NCBI GenBank assembly: GCA_038243605.1
Contig: JBBSQX010000030.1
Span: 1 to 9,666, forward strand
Direction of reading: 5' to 3'
From: Terrimesophilobacter sp038243605
GTDB taxonomy: Bacteria; Actinomycetota; Actinomycetes; Actinomycetales; Microbacteriaceae
Length of the DNA stretch: 9,666 nt
In this document: piece after piece, positions 1-7,177 of the stretch
Numbering within the stretch: the first letter of the stretch is position 1
Layout of the letters: each line of letters opens with the position of its first letter
Notes under the pieces: generated by a model
What the model was told of the DNA's origin: nothing
Databases searched by the model: none
Seen by the model: only the letters and a program-made list of their open reading frames with translations
Program-made: the position numbers and the translations under genes

Positions 1-195
1 ACTCCGCCAGTCACTCAGCCGGCCACCCCGACATCGACTCCGCCAGCCAAAGAACCATCAATGCCGCAGGCAAAGGCGCAGCCCACCGGTGGCAAGCAGC
101 GCTACGGGGAAGCCGTCGTGCGCGAAATTTTGGGTGCCAACTTTATTGAAGAGCACCCCATCACTCCCCGCGTCACCCCGAACCAGGAGGCGTAA
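1..195 (+). CDS. dnaX: DNA polymerase III subunit gamma/tau, C-terminal end (partial)
   Basis: This is the last 64 codons of a gene that begins before the window, read in frame 1 and ending at TAA 193-195. The visible part starts with a Pro/Thr/Ala-rich low-complexity linker (about residues 1-30 of the fragment). A compact tail follows with RYGEAVVREILGANFIEE, typical of the C-terminus of actinobacterial tau subunits. The protein is the scaffold of the clamp loader, which loads the sliding clamp and ties the polymerase to the helicase. The call rests on the tail motif plus the position 3 bp before recR, a conserved neighbour pair in bacteria. The AAA+ ATPase part lies outside the window, so catalytic motifs cannot be checked. 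The last codons also contain the ribosome-binding site of recR. Confidence 0.82.
   Translation, partial: TPPVTQPATPTSTPPAKEPSMPQAKAQPTGGKQRYGEAVVREILGANFIEEHPITPRVTPNQEA
185..190 (+). promoter_or_regulatory. Ribosome-binding site of recR
   Basis: AGGAGG, a perfect Shine-Dalgarno core, lies inside the last codons of dnaX and 8 nt before the GTG at 199. It fixes GTG 199 as the recR start and suggests recR is translated from the dnaX transcript. Confidence 0.85.
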
Positions 196-198
196 GAC

Positions 199-798
199 GT
201 GTACGAAGGAATTGTTCAGGAACTCATCGACGAGCTTGGCAGGCTCCCCGGCATTGGGCCGAAGTCTGCGCAGCGCATCGCGTTCCACATTCTGCAGACG
301 GAGTCATTCGATGTCTCGCGTCTCGCCGAAGTGCTCACCGATGTGCGCGACAAGGTTCGGTTTTGTGAAGTGTGCGGCAACGTTACCGAGCAAGAACGCT
401 GCTCAATATGCCGTGACCCGCGTCGTTCTGCCGAAACCATTTGCGTCGTCGAGGAGGCAAAAGATGTCGCGGCCATTGAGCGCACTCGCGAGTTCAAAGG
501 CCTCTACCATGTGCTGGGAGGTGCCATTAGCCCCATCGACGGGATCGGGCCAGATGATTTACGCATCCGTCAGCTCATGCAGCGCCTCGCCGACAGCACT
601 GTGACAGAAGTCATTATCGCGACCGACCCAAATTTGGAGGGCGAGGCGACGGCAAGTTACCTCAGCAGGCTCCTCGTGCAGCCGAACCTTCGCGTCACAC
701 GACTTGCCTCTGGCCTGCCAGTGGGCGGAGACCTGGAGTACGCCGATGAGGTCACGCTGGGTCGAGCCTTTGAGGGGCGCCGCGTAGTGCAAGGCTAA
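199..798 (+). CDS. recR: Recombination mediator protein RecR
   Basis: 199 residues, the usual RecR length. With RecF and RecO it helps load RecA onto SSB-coated single-stranded DNA at gaps and stalled forks; it forms a ring-shaped clamp in the cytoplasm. Visible domains in order: a helix-hairpin-helix with LPGIGPKSAQRIAFHIL at about residues 16-32; a C4 zinc finger with Cys56, Cys59, Cys68 and Cys71; a Toprim domain from about residue 80, with the acidic VVEE at 83-86 and DPNLEGEAT at 143-151; and the C-terminal SGLPVGGDLEYAD motif at 171-183. The GTG start is 3 bp after the dnaX stop and has an optimal Shine-Dalgarno site. Nothing is missing or odd. The dnaX-recR pair is a common bacterial arrangement, probably cotranscribed. 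Confidence 0.97.
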   Translation: MYEGIVQELIDELGRLPGIGPKSAQRIAFHILQTESFDVSRLAEVLTDVRDKVRFCEVCGNVTEQERCSICRDPRRSAETICVVEEAKDVAAIERTREFKGLYHVLGGAISPIDGIGPDDLRIRQLMQRLADSTVTEVIIATDPNLEGEATASYLSRLLVQPNLRVTRLASGLPVGGDLEYADEVTLGRAFEGRRVVQG

Positions 799-805
799 CG
801 ACGGG

Positions 806-811
806 TAGAAT
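806..811 (+). promoter_or_regulatory. Candidate -10 element for the ask-asd operon
   Basis: TAGAAT matches the TATAAT consensus at five of six positions and lies just after the recR stop. It predicts a start site near 818 and a leader of about 27 nt that still includes the ask ribosome-binding site. I see no convincing -35 hexamer 16-18 nt upstream, which is common in actinobacterial promoters. Read-through from dnaX-recR remains possible. Confidence 0.45.
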
Positions 812-844
812 TCAGACTCCGCCCCTGAACCTTCCGGGAGATCT

Positions 845-2110
845 ATGAGCCTCATCGTGCAGAAGTACGGCGGCTCCTCTGTTGCGGATGCCGTGAGTAT
901 CAAACGCGTCGCCAAGCGTATTGTCGAAACGCGCAAGGCTGGCAACGAGGTTGTCGTTGTTGTTTCCGCGATGGGCGATATGACCGACGAACTCGTCGAT
1001 TTGGCGGCACAGGTTGCACCGCTTCCGTCTGGCCGCGAGCTCGACATGCTTCTCACCGCAGGCGAACGGATTTCGATGGCGCTGCTTGCTATGGCGATCA
1101 AGTCGATGGGGTTCGAAGCGCGCTCCTACACGGGAAGTCAGGCAGGAATGGCCACAGATGCGCGGCACGGTAGCGCGCGCATCGTCGAGGTGAACCCCAC
1201 ACGTATTCGGGAGGCTCTCGACGCCGGTGCTGTCGCCATCGTTGCGGGGTTCCAAGGATTTAACCGTGGCACCGGCGACATTACGACGTTGGGTCGTGGA
1301 GGCTCAGACACCACGGCTGTGGCCTTGGCGGCTGCTCTCGGTGCCGAGGTATGCGAAATCTATACGGATGTCGACGGTGTCTTTACGGCAGACCCTCGCG
1401 TCGTGCCGACCGCACGCAAACTTGACCGCGTCACGAGCGAAGAGATGCTCGAACTGGCGGCAGCCGGTGCGAAGGTCCTGTATTTGCGCGCAGTGGAGTA
1501 CGCCAGACGTCACGGTGTGATCATCCATGTTCGATCGTCGTTCAACAACAATGAGGGAACGCTTGTCGTTAACCCTGTGGAGGGAGAAACCATGGAAGAG
1601 GCCCTGATTGCGGGAATCGCTGTGGATCTCGGTGAAGCCAAGATCACTGTCGTTGGTGTGCCAGATGTGCCGGGTAAGGCGGCGGAGATTTTTACCATCG
1701 TCGCGGGTACCGAAGCGAACATCGACATGATTGTGCAGAACGTGTCTGCTGTCGATACGGGGCTCACCGACATTTCGTTCACCTTGCCCATGGCAGATGG
1801 CGCTCGCGTCATGCAAACGCTCATGGATGCCAAAGGTGGCGTCGGCTTTGAGAGCCTGCAGTACGACGACCAGATTGCGAAGCTTGCGCTTGTTGGTGCG
1901 GGAATGCGAACGAGTCCCGGAATCTCAGCGAAGCTCTTCACCGCGCTGGCCGATGCCGGAGTAAACATCGAAATGATCTCCACCAGTGAAATTCGCATTT
2001 CTGTGGTGACGAGGGCAGATTCGGTCGACGACGCTGTGCGCGCAGTGCACACGGCCTTCGAACTTGATGACGACGAGGTCGCTGTCGTGCACGCGGGAAC
2101 AGGACGGTAA
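845..2110 (+). CDS. lysC (ask): Aspartate kinase, alpha subunit (full length)
   Basis: 421 residues, the same length as I recall for C. glutamicum LysC. It phosphorylates L-aspartate with ATP, the committed step to lysine, threonine, methionine and diaminopimelate. The amino-acid kinase domain opens with VQKYGGSSV (5-13) and includes TLGRGGSDTT (148-157) and a conserved YTDVDGVFTADPR stretch (173-185). Two ACT domains follow from about residue 265, with NIDMIVQNVS (292-301) and VNIEMISTSEIRIS (373-386). Positions where feedback-resistant C. glutamicum mutants arise carry wild-type-like residues here (Gln298, Ser301, Thr380, Ser381), so concerted inhibition by lysine plus threonine is likely. 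Start ATG 845 has GGGAG at 836-840, 4 nt upstream. asd follows 7 bp after the stop. An internal start for a separate beta subunit is listed separately. Confidence 0.96.
   Translation: MSLIVQKYGGSSVADAVSIKRVAKRIVETRKAGNEVVVVVSAMGDMTDELVDLAAQVAPLPSGRELDMLLTAGERISMALLAMAIKSMGFEARSYTGSQAGMATDARHGSARIVEVNPTRIREALDAGAVAIVAGFQGFNRGTGDITTLGRGGSDTTAVALAAALGAEVCEIYTDVDGVFTADPRVVPTARKLDRVTSEEMLELAAAGAKVLYLRAVEYARRHGVIIHVRSSFNNNEGTLVVNPVEGETMEEALIAGIAVDLGEAKITVVGVPDVPGKAAEIFTIVAGTEANIDMIVQNVSAVDTGLTDISFTLPMADGARVMQTLMDAKGGVGFESLQYDDQIAKLALVGAGMRTSPGISAKLFTALADAGVNIEMISTSEIRISVVTRADSVDDAVRAVHTAFELDDDEVAVVHAGTGR
1592..2110 (+). CDS. lysC (ask), beta: Probable aspartate kinase beta subunit from an in-frame internal start
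   Basis: A strong ribosome-binding site, GGAGGGAG at 1579-1586, lies 5 nt before an in-frame ATG at codon 250 of ask. The product would be 172 residues starting MEEALIAGIAVDLGEAKI, containing both ACT domains but no kinase domain. In C. glutamicum and Bacillus subtilis aspartokinase II, an in-frame internal start yields exactly such a beta subunit, which pairs with alpha to form an alpha2beta2 enzyme and carries the effector sites. In C. glutamicum, as I recall, the beta chain starts at the equivalent codon 250. The site and spacing are seen directly; expression of beta here is inferred from the family. Confidence 0.72.
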   Translation: MEEALIAGIAVDLGEAKITVVGVPDVPGKAAEIFTIVAGTEANIDMIVQNVSAVDTGLTDISFTLPMADGARVMQTLMDAKGGVGFESLQYDDQIAKLALVGAGMRTSPGISAKLFTALADAGVNIEMISTSEIRISVVTRADSVDDAVRAVHTAFELDDDEVAVVHAGTGR

Positions 2111-2117
2111 GCAGCAT

Positions 2118-3164
2118 ATGGCTAACGCAGTGAATATTGGGGTCGTTGGGGCGACGGGTCAAGTTGGGTTCGTGGTCCGGGAGCTTCTTGAGCAACGCAA
2201 CTTTCCGGTAGCCAGCATCCGTTTCTTCGCCTCCGCCAAGTCTGCTGGCTCCACGCTCGAATGGAAGGGCGAGAACATCGTTGTCGAAGACACCGCCACG
2301 GCGGACCCGACAGGGCTCGACATCGCAATTTTCTCGGCCGGAGGCGCCACTTCGAAGGAGCACGCACCGCGATTCGCGGAAGCTGGTGTGACGGTCATCG
2401 ACAACTCTTCTGCGTACCGCATGGACACGGATGTTCCGCTCGTGGTGAGCGAGGTGAACCCTGAGGCGATCGCCGAGGCGCGCAAGGGCATCATCGCGAA
2501 CCCGAACTGCACCACGATGGCGGCCATGCCGGTGCTCAAAGTCCTTGATGCAGAGGCAGGGCTCACCCGTCTCATCGTCAGTACGTACCAGGCAGTCTCC
2601 GGTGCGGGACTTGCGGGGGCTCACGAACTTCTCATCCAGTCGCGCGCAGCAATCGAACAGAATGCAGAGCGCCTCGTTCACTCCGGCACCGCAGTGGATT
2701 TCCCCGACCGACGTGTCTTTACGGAAACGATTGCGTTTAACGTTCTTCCGTTTGCCGGCAATTTTGTTGACGATGGTCTTGGTGAGACGGACGAAGAGCA
2801 GAAGCTCCGCAACGAGAGCCGCAAGATTCTTGGGCTTCCAGATCTGCTGGTCAGCGGCACGTGCGTGCGGGTGCCCGTCTTCACTGGCCATTCGCTGTCG
2901 ATCAACGCCGAGTTTGCGCGCCCGATCTCGGTTGTGCGCGCAAAGGAATTGCTCTCGAATGCCCCTGGTGTTGCTCTCGCTGACGTGCCAACGCCTTTGC
3001 GGGCGGCGGGCACAGATCCCAGCTATGTCGGGCGCATCCGTCAAGACGAGGGCGTTCCGGATGGGCGAGGTCTCGCACTGTTTATCAGCGACGACAACCT
3101 CCGCAAAGGGGCGGCGCTCAACGCGGTGCAGATTGCTGAACTGGTCGCGGAAAATTCCGACTGA
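2118..3164 (+). CDS. asd: Aspartate-semialdehyde dehydrogenase
   Basis: 348 residues. It reduces L-aspartyl-4-phosphate, the product of the upstream kinase, to aspartate 4-semialdehyde with NADPH, at the branch towards diaminopimelate/lysine and homoserine. The N-terminal Rossmann motif is GVVGATGQVG (8-17). The catalytic cysteine is Cys131 in NPNCTT, and Gln158 in STYQAVSG belongs to the active site. Arg251 and His258 in RVPVFTGHS match the substrate-binding Arg and general-base His of the family. I chose ATG 2118 because it puts the nucleotide-binding motif at the usual distance from the N-terminus. An in-frame TTG at 2064 would overlap ask by 47 nt and add an atypical extension. The ribosome-binding site is weak (AGGA at 2101-2104, 13 nt away), so translation is probably coupled to ask. 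Confidence 0.96.
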   Translation: MANAVNIGVVGATGQVGFVVRELLEQRNFPVASIRFFASAKSAGSTLEWKGENIVVEDTATADPTGLDIAIFSAGGATSKEHAPRFAEAGVTVIDNSSAYRMDTDVPLVVSEVNPEAIAEARKGIIANPNCTTMAAMPVLKVLDAEAGLTRLIVSTYQAVSGAGLAGAHELLIQSRAAIEQNAERLVHSGTAVDFPDRRVFTETIAFNVLPFAGNFVDDGLGETDEEQKLRNESRKILGLPDLLVSGTCVRVPVFTGHSLSINAEFARPISVVRAKELLSNAPGVALADVPTPLRAAGTDPSYVGRIRQDEGVPDGRGLALFISDDNLRKGAALNAVQIAELVAENSD

Positions 3165-3175
3165 CGTACGGCGGC

Positions 3176-3181
3176 TAAACT
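3176..3181 (+). promoter_or_regulatory. Candidate -10 element giving a leaderless mqo transcript
   Basis: TAAACT lies 6 nt before the mqo GTG start at 3188, which is about where transcription would begin. No Shine-Dalgarno sequence precedes the GTG. Together these point to a leaderless mRNA, a common arrangement in actinobacteria. TTCCGA at 3155-3160 is a poor -35 candidate with a 15-bp spacer. Confidence 0.55.
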
Positions 3182-3187
3182 GAGATT

Positions 3188-4672
3188 GTGAGTTCAGCTA
3201 AGCCGATCGACGTCGTCCTTATTGGCGGCGGAATAATGAGCGCCACTCTTGGCGCAATCATCCAGCAGGTAGAGCCCGGCTGGAAGATTCATCTCTACGA
3301 GGCGCTGTCTGAGGTGGCGCAAGAAAGTTCAAACCCGTGGAACAACGCGGGCACAGGGCATTCGGCATTGTGTGAGCTGAACTACACGAAAGACCTTCCC
3401 GACGGCTCCGTCGATATTTCCAGCGCCGTGAAGATTAATGAGCAGTTCCAGATCTCGCGACAGTTCTGGTCCTACCTGGTGAAGAAAGACTTACTGCCTG
3501 ACCCAGAGAGCTTCATTAATCAGGTTCCTCACATGAGTTTCGTGTGGGGCGAAGACAACGTGGCTTTTCTCAAGAGACGGTACGAAGCGCTGAAAGACCA
3601 CCCGCTTTTTTCGGGGATGCAGTACAGCGAAGACCCAAAGGTCATCTATTCGTGGGCTCCCACTCTCATGATCGGTCGGCCACGCAGCCAAGTGTTTGCG
3701 GCAACGCGCATGGCCGTAGGAACGGATGTCGATTTCGGATCATTGACCAAGAACCTCATCGACAACCTCAAGGCACACGGTGCAGATGTCTGCACTGATG
3801 AAAAGGTCACTGGGTTGACGCGCGGCGGCGATGGAATCTGGACGGTACGTAGACGCCGCACGATCGGCAAGGCTGTGTCGCGGGTTCGCGCCAAGTTTGT
3901 CTTTGTCGGCGCAGGTGGTGGGGCGCTCACGCTCTTGCAGAAGTCGGGTATTCCTGAAGCACGCGGTTACGGTGGCTTCCCGGTGAGCGGGCAGTTTTTA
4001 CGCACCGACAATCAAGAGCTTGTGGCCAAACACCTCGCGAAGGTGTACGGCAAGGCATCCGTTGGCGCGCCGCCGATGTCGGTTCCTCACCTTGACACCC
4101 GCATTATCGATGGCGCGGCGAGCCTCATGTTTGGCCCCTTCGCTGGCTTCACTCCGAAGTTTCTCAAGTCGGGGTCGTGGCTTGATCTTTTCGCGTCTAT
4201 TCGCTTCGGCAACATCATTCCGCTTCTGGCTGTATTCAAAGACAACCTCGACCTTTCGTGGTACTTGGTCACACAACTGCTTGCGAGCAAGCACACGAAG
4301 TTCTCGGCTCTTCGTGAGTTCATGCCAGAAGCGCGCCCCTCTGACTGGTATTTCATTACGGCTGGCCAGCGTGTTCAGGTGATTAAGAAAGATGCGAAAA
4401 AGGGCGGCATACTTCAGTTCGGCACCGAGGTGGTGACGGGTGCTGACGGTACGATTGCGGGCCTCCTCGGTGCCTCCCCCGGAGCATCAACTGCCGTGCC
4501 GATCATGTTCGATCTTCTTGGGCGTTGCTTCCCTGACCGGCAAGCCGAGTGGGTTCCGAGGCTTCGCGCTATGGTGCCAAGTTACGGAAAGGCTCTCTCA
4601 GAATCTGCAGGGCTCGCAGAGAAGACGCTAGGGGCGACTGCTGGCACACTAGAGATCGCGAAAACCGCGTAG
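3188..4672 (+). CDS. mqo: Malate:quinone oxidoreductase
   Basis: 494 residues, the normal length for the Mqo family. This FAD-dependent peripheral membrane enzyme oxidises L-malate to oxaloacetate and passes electrons to the quinone pool, replacing or assisting NAD-dependent malate dehydrogenase in the TCA cycle. The N-terminal FAD-binding motif reads VVLIGGGIMSATLG (9-22). The family signature SSNPWNNAGTGHSALCELNY follows at about residues 47-66. VFVGAGGGALTLL near residue 240 and LLGASPGAST near 425-434 are further conserved stretches. There is no signal peptide or transmembrane segment, as expected. The GTG start fits the -10 element 6 nt upstream and a leaderless mRNA. It follows asd by 23 bp and may also receive read-through. 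Oxaloacetate is also the aspartate precursor, so proximity to ask-asd is metabolically sensible, though a regulatory link is not shown. Confidence 0.96.
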   Translation: MSSAKPIDVVLIGGGIMSATLGAIIQQVEPGWKIHLYEALSEVAQESSNPWNNAGTGHSALCELNYTKDLPDGSVDISSAVKINEQFQISRQFWSYLVKKDLLPDPESFINQVPHMSFVWGEDNVAFLKRRYEALKDHPLFSGMQYSEDPKVIYSWAPTLMIGRPRSQVFAATRMAVGTDVDFGSLTKNLIDNLKAHGADVCTDEKVTGLTRGGDGIWTVRRRRTIGKAVSRVRAKFVFVGAGGGALTLLQKSGIPEARGYGGFPVSGQFLRTDNQELVAKHLAKVYGKASVGAPPMSVPHLDTRIIDGAASLMFGPFAGFTPKFLKSGSWLDLFASIRFGNIIPLLAVFKDNLDLSWYLVTQLLASKHTKFSALREFMPEARPSDWYFITAGQRVQVIKKDAKKGGILQFGTEVVTGADGTIAGLLGASPGASTAVPIMFDLLGRCFPDRQAEWVPRLRAMVPSYGKALSESAGLAEKTLGATAGTLEIAKTA

Positions 4673-4760
4673 CCCCAGTTCGGGGTACACAGGGGCTGGG
4701 CTTGCAGCGATCTCCGCCGTAAGACTCCCGTTTTGGGGGACGTCGCGCGTGTGAACGGTG
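4673..4760 (+). other. Intergenic region after mqo with weak dyads, no clear terminator
   Basis: Short inverted repeats are visible: CCCC at 4673-4676 with GGGG at 4682-4685; alternatively CCCAG at 4674-4678 with CTGGG at 4696-4700; and CTCCC at 4725-4729 with GGGGG at 4735-4739 around a GTTTT loop. None is followed by a T-run, so none qualifies as a standard intrinsic terminator. One could still slow polymerase or act as a T-less terminator. Confidence 0.3.
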
Positions 4761-4761
4761 T

Positions 4762-4767
4762 CATAAT
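4762..4767 (+). promoter_or_regulatory. Candidate -10 element for the histidine kinase-tdk operon
   Basis: CATAAT (five of six to TATAAT) predicts a start site near 4774 and a leader of about 26 nt before the TTG at 4800. It is the best placed hexamer in the gap, with no good -35 partner seen. TATAAA at 4794-4799 matches as well but directly abuts the start codon, so it would put transcription inside the gene. Confidence 0.4.
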
Positions 4768-4781
4768 CATGGCACCCCCTC

Positions 4782-4790
4782 AGGTGGAAG
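4782..4790 (+). promoter_or_regulatory. Ribosome-binding site that supports the TTG start
   Basis: AGGTGGAAG lies 9 nt upstream of TTG 4800. It is the main reason to accept this rare start codon over later in-frame candidates, which would cut into the N-terminal region or the first membrane segment. Confidence 0.6.
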
Positions 4791-4799
4791 CCATATAAA

Positions 4800-6029
4800 T
4801 TGTCAATAGGATTACCGGCTCATTTGGCACCGAACGCAGTGCGTCGATCGTTCGTTGCCGCGCAACACACGTTGGCGTTCACACTGTTGACGATCGCTTT
4901 CATGATGGTGTTGGTCTTTCAGGCCGCAGAACCCACGTCGAATTTGTGGCTCTCCACTGTCGCGCTTCTTCCCGCGCTCGGGCTGCTTCTTGTGGTCAAT
5001 CGGGTGGGCACGGTGTTGTGGTCATTGGCATACCTACTGGTGGGTGGGCTCGGTGTCTACCTTTACGCGCTTGGCATGCTCAGCCAGGTTATTCCGGTGG
5101 GGTACTCTGACGGTTTTAGCTTTCTTGCAGTGAAGGTTGCGCTCATCATGGTGGGTGGTGTTGTTCTTGGGTTGCGCGCGGGAATCTCCGCAGCCATCGT
5201 CGGTTACATCACCGCGGAACTGGCCGTTGGGCTCGCCCAAGTGCACGCGGCGACACCACTGCGCTTCGACATTCCTGCTGTTGTCATTCTTCTCGCAACG
5301 GTCACCGTAATTTCGTTGATCGGTGTGAACAGTCCGCAACAAAGGTGGGCATATCCCCGCCTTCAAAGGGCCGCACGTGATGAGCATTTGGCGATCTTGA
5401 GGTACAAGATCGAAGTAAACGCGGCCACGCTCATGCACGACACTGTGCTCAACCATCTCGCGGCAATTGCCGCCTCAGACGACAACGGGCTAGCCCCGGC
5501 GCTGAGAGCGCAGATTAGGCAGGATGTTGACTCTTTGATGGGGGAGGAGTGGCTCACTCAGAACTCCGAGTCAGTCGATAAGGCCACACGCGTCGACTGG
5601 CAACAGAGTGGACTCTTTGCCGCCATTCAGGAGAGTCGAGTTCTGGGGCTCGACATCACCACAACCGGTGACCTTGCCGCAGTGAGCACGCTCGATCGCG
5701 AAGCCTCCATAGCGCTGGGTCTCGCCGTGAAGCAGTGCCTTGTTAACGTGTTCAAGCATTCTGGCGTGCGTGATGCCGAGGTCGCAGTGTACCGCTCAGA
5801 CTCCGAAGTGTCGGTCATGGTCGTCGACACCGGATGCGGGTTCGACGAATCAACAACGGGCGTCGATCGACTTGGTCTGCGGTCATCCGTGCGCAAACGC
5901 ATCGAACTCGTCGGTGGCTCGGTTGACGTTTGGTCGACCCCAGGTCGTGGAGCTTCCATCATGATCAAGGTCCCCATGGTGGCCGGCTCAACGCCACACG
6001 CCCACCCGACGTCAGTGGGGGCACCGTGA
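4800..6029 (+). CDS. Membrane sensor histidine kinase, NarL/HisKA_3-like type
   Basis: 409 residues, TTG start. The N-terminal half has about five or six hydrophobic segments (roughly residues 23-42, 48-67, 71-93, 107-127, 129-148, 158-176) and no sizeable extracellular sensor domain, so it may sense something in or at the membrane. The dimerisation/phosphotransfer helix carries LMHDTVLNHLAAI at 211-223, with His213 the likely phospho-acceptor in an HD-type H-box as in NarL-family kinases. The ATP-binding domain spans about 300-392: N-box NVFKHSG (316-322), G1 box DTGCGF (343-348), LGLRSS at 358-363 and PGRGAS at 381-386. All residues for kinase activity appear present. It overlaps the next gene by 4 nt, and a response regulator follows after that. 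Signal and targets are unknown. Confidence 0.88.
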   Translation: MSIGLPAHLAPNAVRRSFVAAQHTLAFTLLTIAFMMVLVFQAAEPTSNLWLSTVALLPALGLLLVVNRVGTVLWSLAYLLVGGLGVYLYALGMLSQVIPVGYSDGFSFLAVKVALIMVGGVVLGLRAGISAAIVGYITAELAVGLAQVHAATPLRFDIPAVVILLATVTVISLIGVNSPQQRWAYPRLQRAARDEHLAILRYKIEVNAATLMHDTVLNHLAAIAASDDNGLAPALRAQIRQDVDSLMGEEWLTQNSESVDKATRVDWQQSGLFAAIQESRVLGLDITTTGDLAAVSTLDREASIALGLAVKQCLVNVFKHSGVRDAEVAVYRSDSEVSVMVVDTGCGFDESTTGVDRLGLRSSVRKRIELVGGSVDVWSTPGRGASIMIKVPMVAGSTPHAHPTSVGAP

Positions 6030-7177
6030 CAGTGTTGGAGCGAACTCGACAGCAACTCGATCCTGTCGGGTCATTGCCCGCTCGAGCTCTCGCTATCGTG
6101 CTGTCGGGCGGGGCTTTGGCTTATGGCATCATCATGACGATCCGCACGGCAGACGAGATTGTGAGCCCATTGCTGGCGGTGCTGGCACTGGTCTGGCTTG
6201 CCGGTGCGGCGATCACCGTGGGGGTTGCCAGCTCGTCCCGTCGAGCGCCTTTCACAATGCCAACACACGTCGTGGTGCAGCTGTTTGCCTTGGGGGCGGT
6301 CGCCCTCGCTGCGGCGAGTCAGTGGGGCGAGAACCAATACGTTCAAGATGACTTTGGGCCGACCTCTCTCGGCATGCTCATTCTGGCGATGGGGGCGTAC
6401 CGCCCCGCTCGCGAGCTTGCCAGCGCGGGAGCTCTCGTTGCCGTCTTCGTCGGGTTCGTTACCCTCCTCAAAGTTCCCGGATTGGTCACAGACGCCCCAC
6501 CTGTTGCATTTGTACTAGTGGGAATGACGCCAGTGCTTGCGCTCACGTTCGGAGCGGGAGCGTACTCAAGCCAAATCGTGAATGAGTTGGAAAAATGGCA
6601 GCGGATGGCGGCCGAATCTTTGGCCACCGTCTCGAGTCGACTCACCGGTGGAATCGCAAGATCCGTGCGCCAAGACAGGTTGAGAATTCTCGATCGCGAT
6701 GTGTTCCCGTTTTTCGCCACGATCCTGAGCCAAGAAACTGTGACGGAGCAAGATCGTGTGCGTGCACGTCAGATTGCCGAATCGATCCGCGCGTTGATGG
6801 TCGCTGAAGCTGACAGAACGTGGCTTGAGGTGGTCGCGGGAGAAGACGGCGTCACTCCTGCCGTAATGCATCAATCCGTCGTCGATACTGCTGGGCGAGC
6901 TACCGGGATGCGGCCAGGGCAGAGGACTGTCCTTCGGGCTTTTGTCGTCGCGCTACGGGAGCACGAGAAGTTTGTTCCGGGGAGCCTCAAGGTGACTATC
7001 ACCGGTGTGAAACATGTGAGCAGCGGAACACTCACCGCGCGCATCCACGATGTCGTCGACCATCCTCAGGTTGATTTCGGGCCATACTTTGCGGTCATGC
7101 GCGTTGTCTTTCCCGAGTTGCATGTTGAATATCACAACAGCAAACTGACAGTAAGGTTCTCATATGAGCAGCGCTGA
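6026..7177 (+). CDS. Membrane protein resembling a degenerate histidine kinase (pseudokinase partner)
   Basis: 383 residues from GTG 6026, which overlaps the upstream stop in a GTGA junction; GGGG at 6017-6020 may serve as ribosome-binding site. Hydrophobic segments lie at roughly residues 21-38, 48-68, 80-98, 113-123, 133-150 and 158-178, followed by a soluble part. Residues 221-233, ILDRDVFPFFATI, line up without gaps with the H-box of the upstream kinase (LMHDTVLNHLAAI) but have Asp223 where that kinase has His213. A second match is VRARQIAESIRALM (245-258) against LRAQIRQDVDSLM. The C-terminal 90 residues have a pattern like an ATPase domain but no N-box Asn, no DxGxG and no glycine-rich lid. 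It is probably catalytically dead. A role modulating the kinase through heterodimerisation is inference. It could also be an unrelated membrane protein; I do not recognise a named family. Confidence 0.68.
   Translation: MTVLERTRQQLDPVGSLPARALAIVLSGGALAYGIIMTIRTADEIVSPLLAVLALVWLAGAAITVGVASSSRRAPFTMPTHVVVQLFALGAVALAAASQWGENQYVQDDFGPTSLGMLILAMGAYRPARELASAGALVAVFVGFVTLLKVPGLVTDAPPVAFVLVGMTPVLALTFGAGAYSSQIVNELEKWQRMAAESLATVSSRLTGGIARSVRQDRLRILDRDVFPFFATILSQETVTEQDRVRARQIAESIRALMVAEADRTWLEVVAGEDGVTPAVMHQSVVDTAGRATGMRPGQRTVLRAFVVALREHEKFVPGSLKVTITGVKHVSSGTLTARIHDVVDHPQVDFGPYFAVMRVVFPELHVEYHNSKLTVRFSYEQR

Noticed and set aside
799..844. A possible lysine riboswitch or attenuator before ask.
   Set aside because: The gap is only 46 bp, far too short for a lysine riboswitch, and has no stable hairpin or leader peptide.
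2064..2117. An upstream TTG/ATG start extending asd by 18 residues into ask.
   Set aside because: The extension is not similar to known Asd N-termini and would place the Rossmann motif too far from the start; ATG 2118 is the normal arrangement.
1938..3044. A 368-codon open frame on the - strand opposite asd and the end of ask.
   Set aside because: It is antisense to two unmistakable enzymes, is rich in Arg/His/Cys with no recognisable motif, and follows the pattern expected from GC-rich codon bias on the opposite strand.
4725..4739. CTCCC-GTTTT-GGGGG as a terminator for mqo.
   Set aside because: The stem is only 5 bp with one T-G pair and there is no T-run after it; the T residues are in the loop.
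4769..4798. A nine-codon leader peptide (MAPPQVEAI) ending one base before the TTG start of the histidine kinase.
   Set aside because: It has no ribosome-binding site, and its ATG lies upstream of the start site predicted from the CATAAT element, so it is probably not in the mRNA.
5930..6025. A longer start for the second membrane protein, adding 32 residues inside the kinase gene.
   Set aside because: The added residues are His/Gly/Pro/Arg-rich and are the kinase gene read in another frame; the GTGA overlap at 6026 is a standard coupled start.
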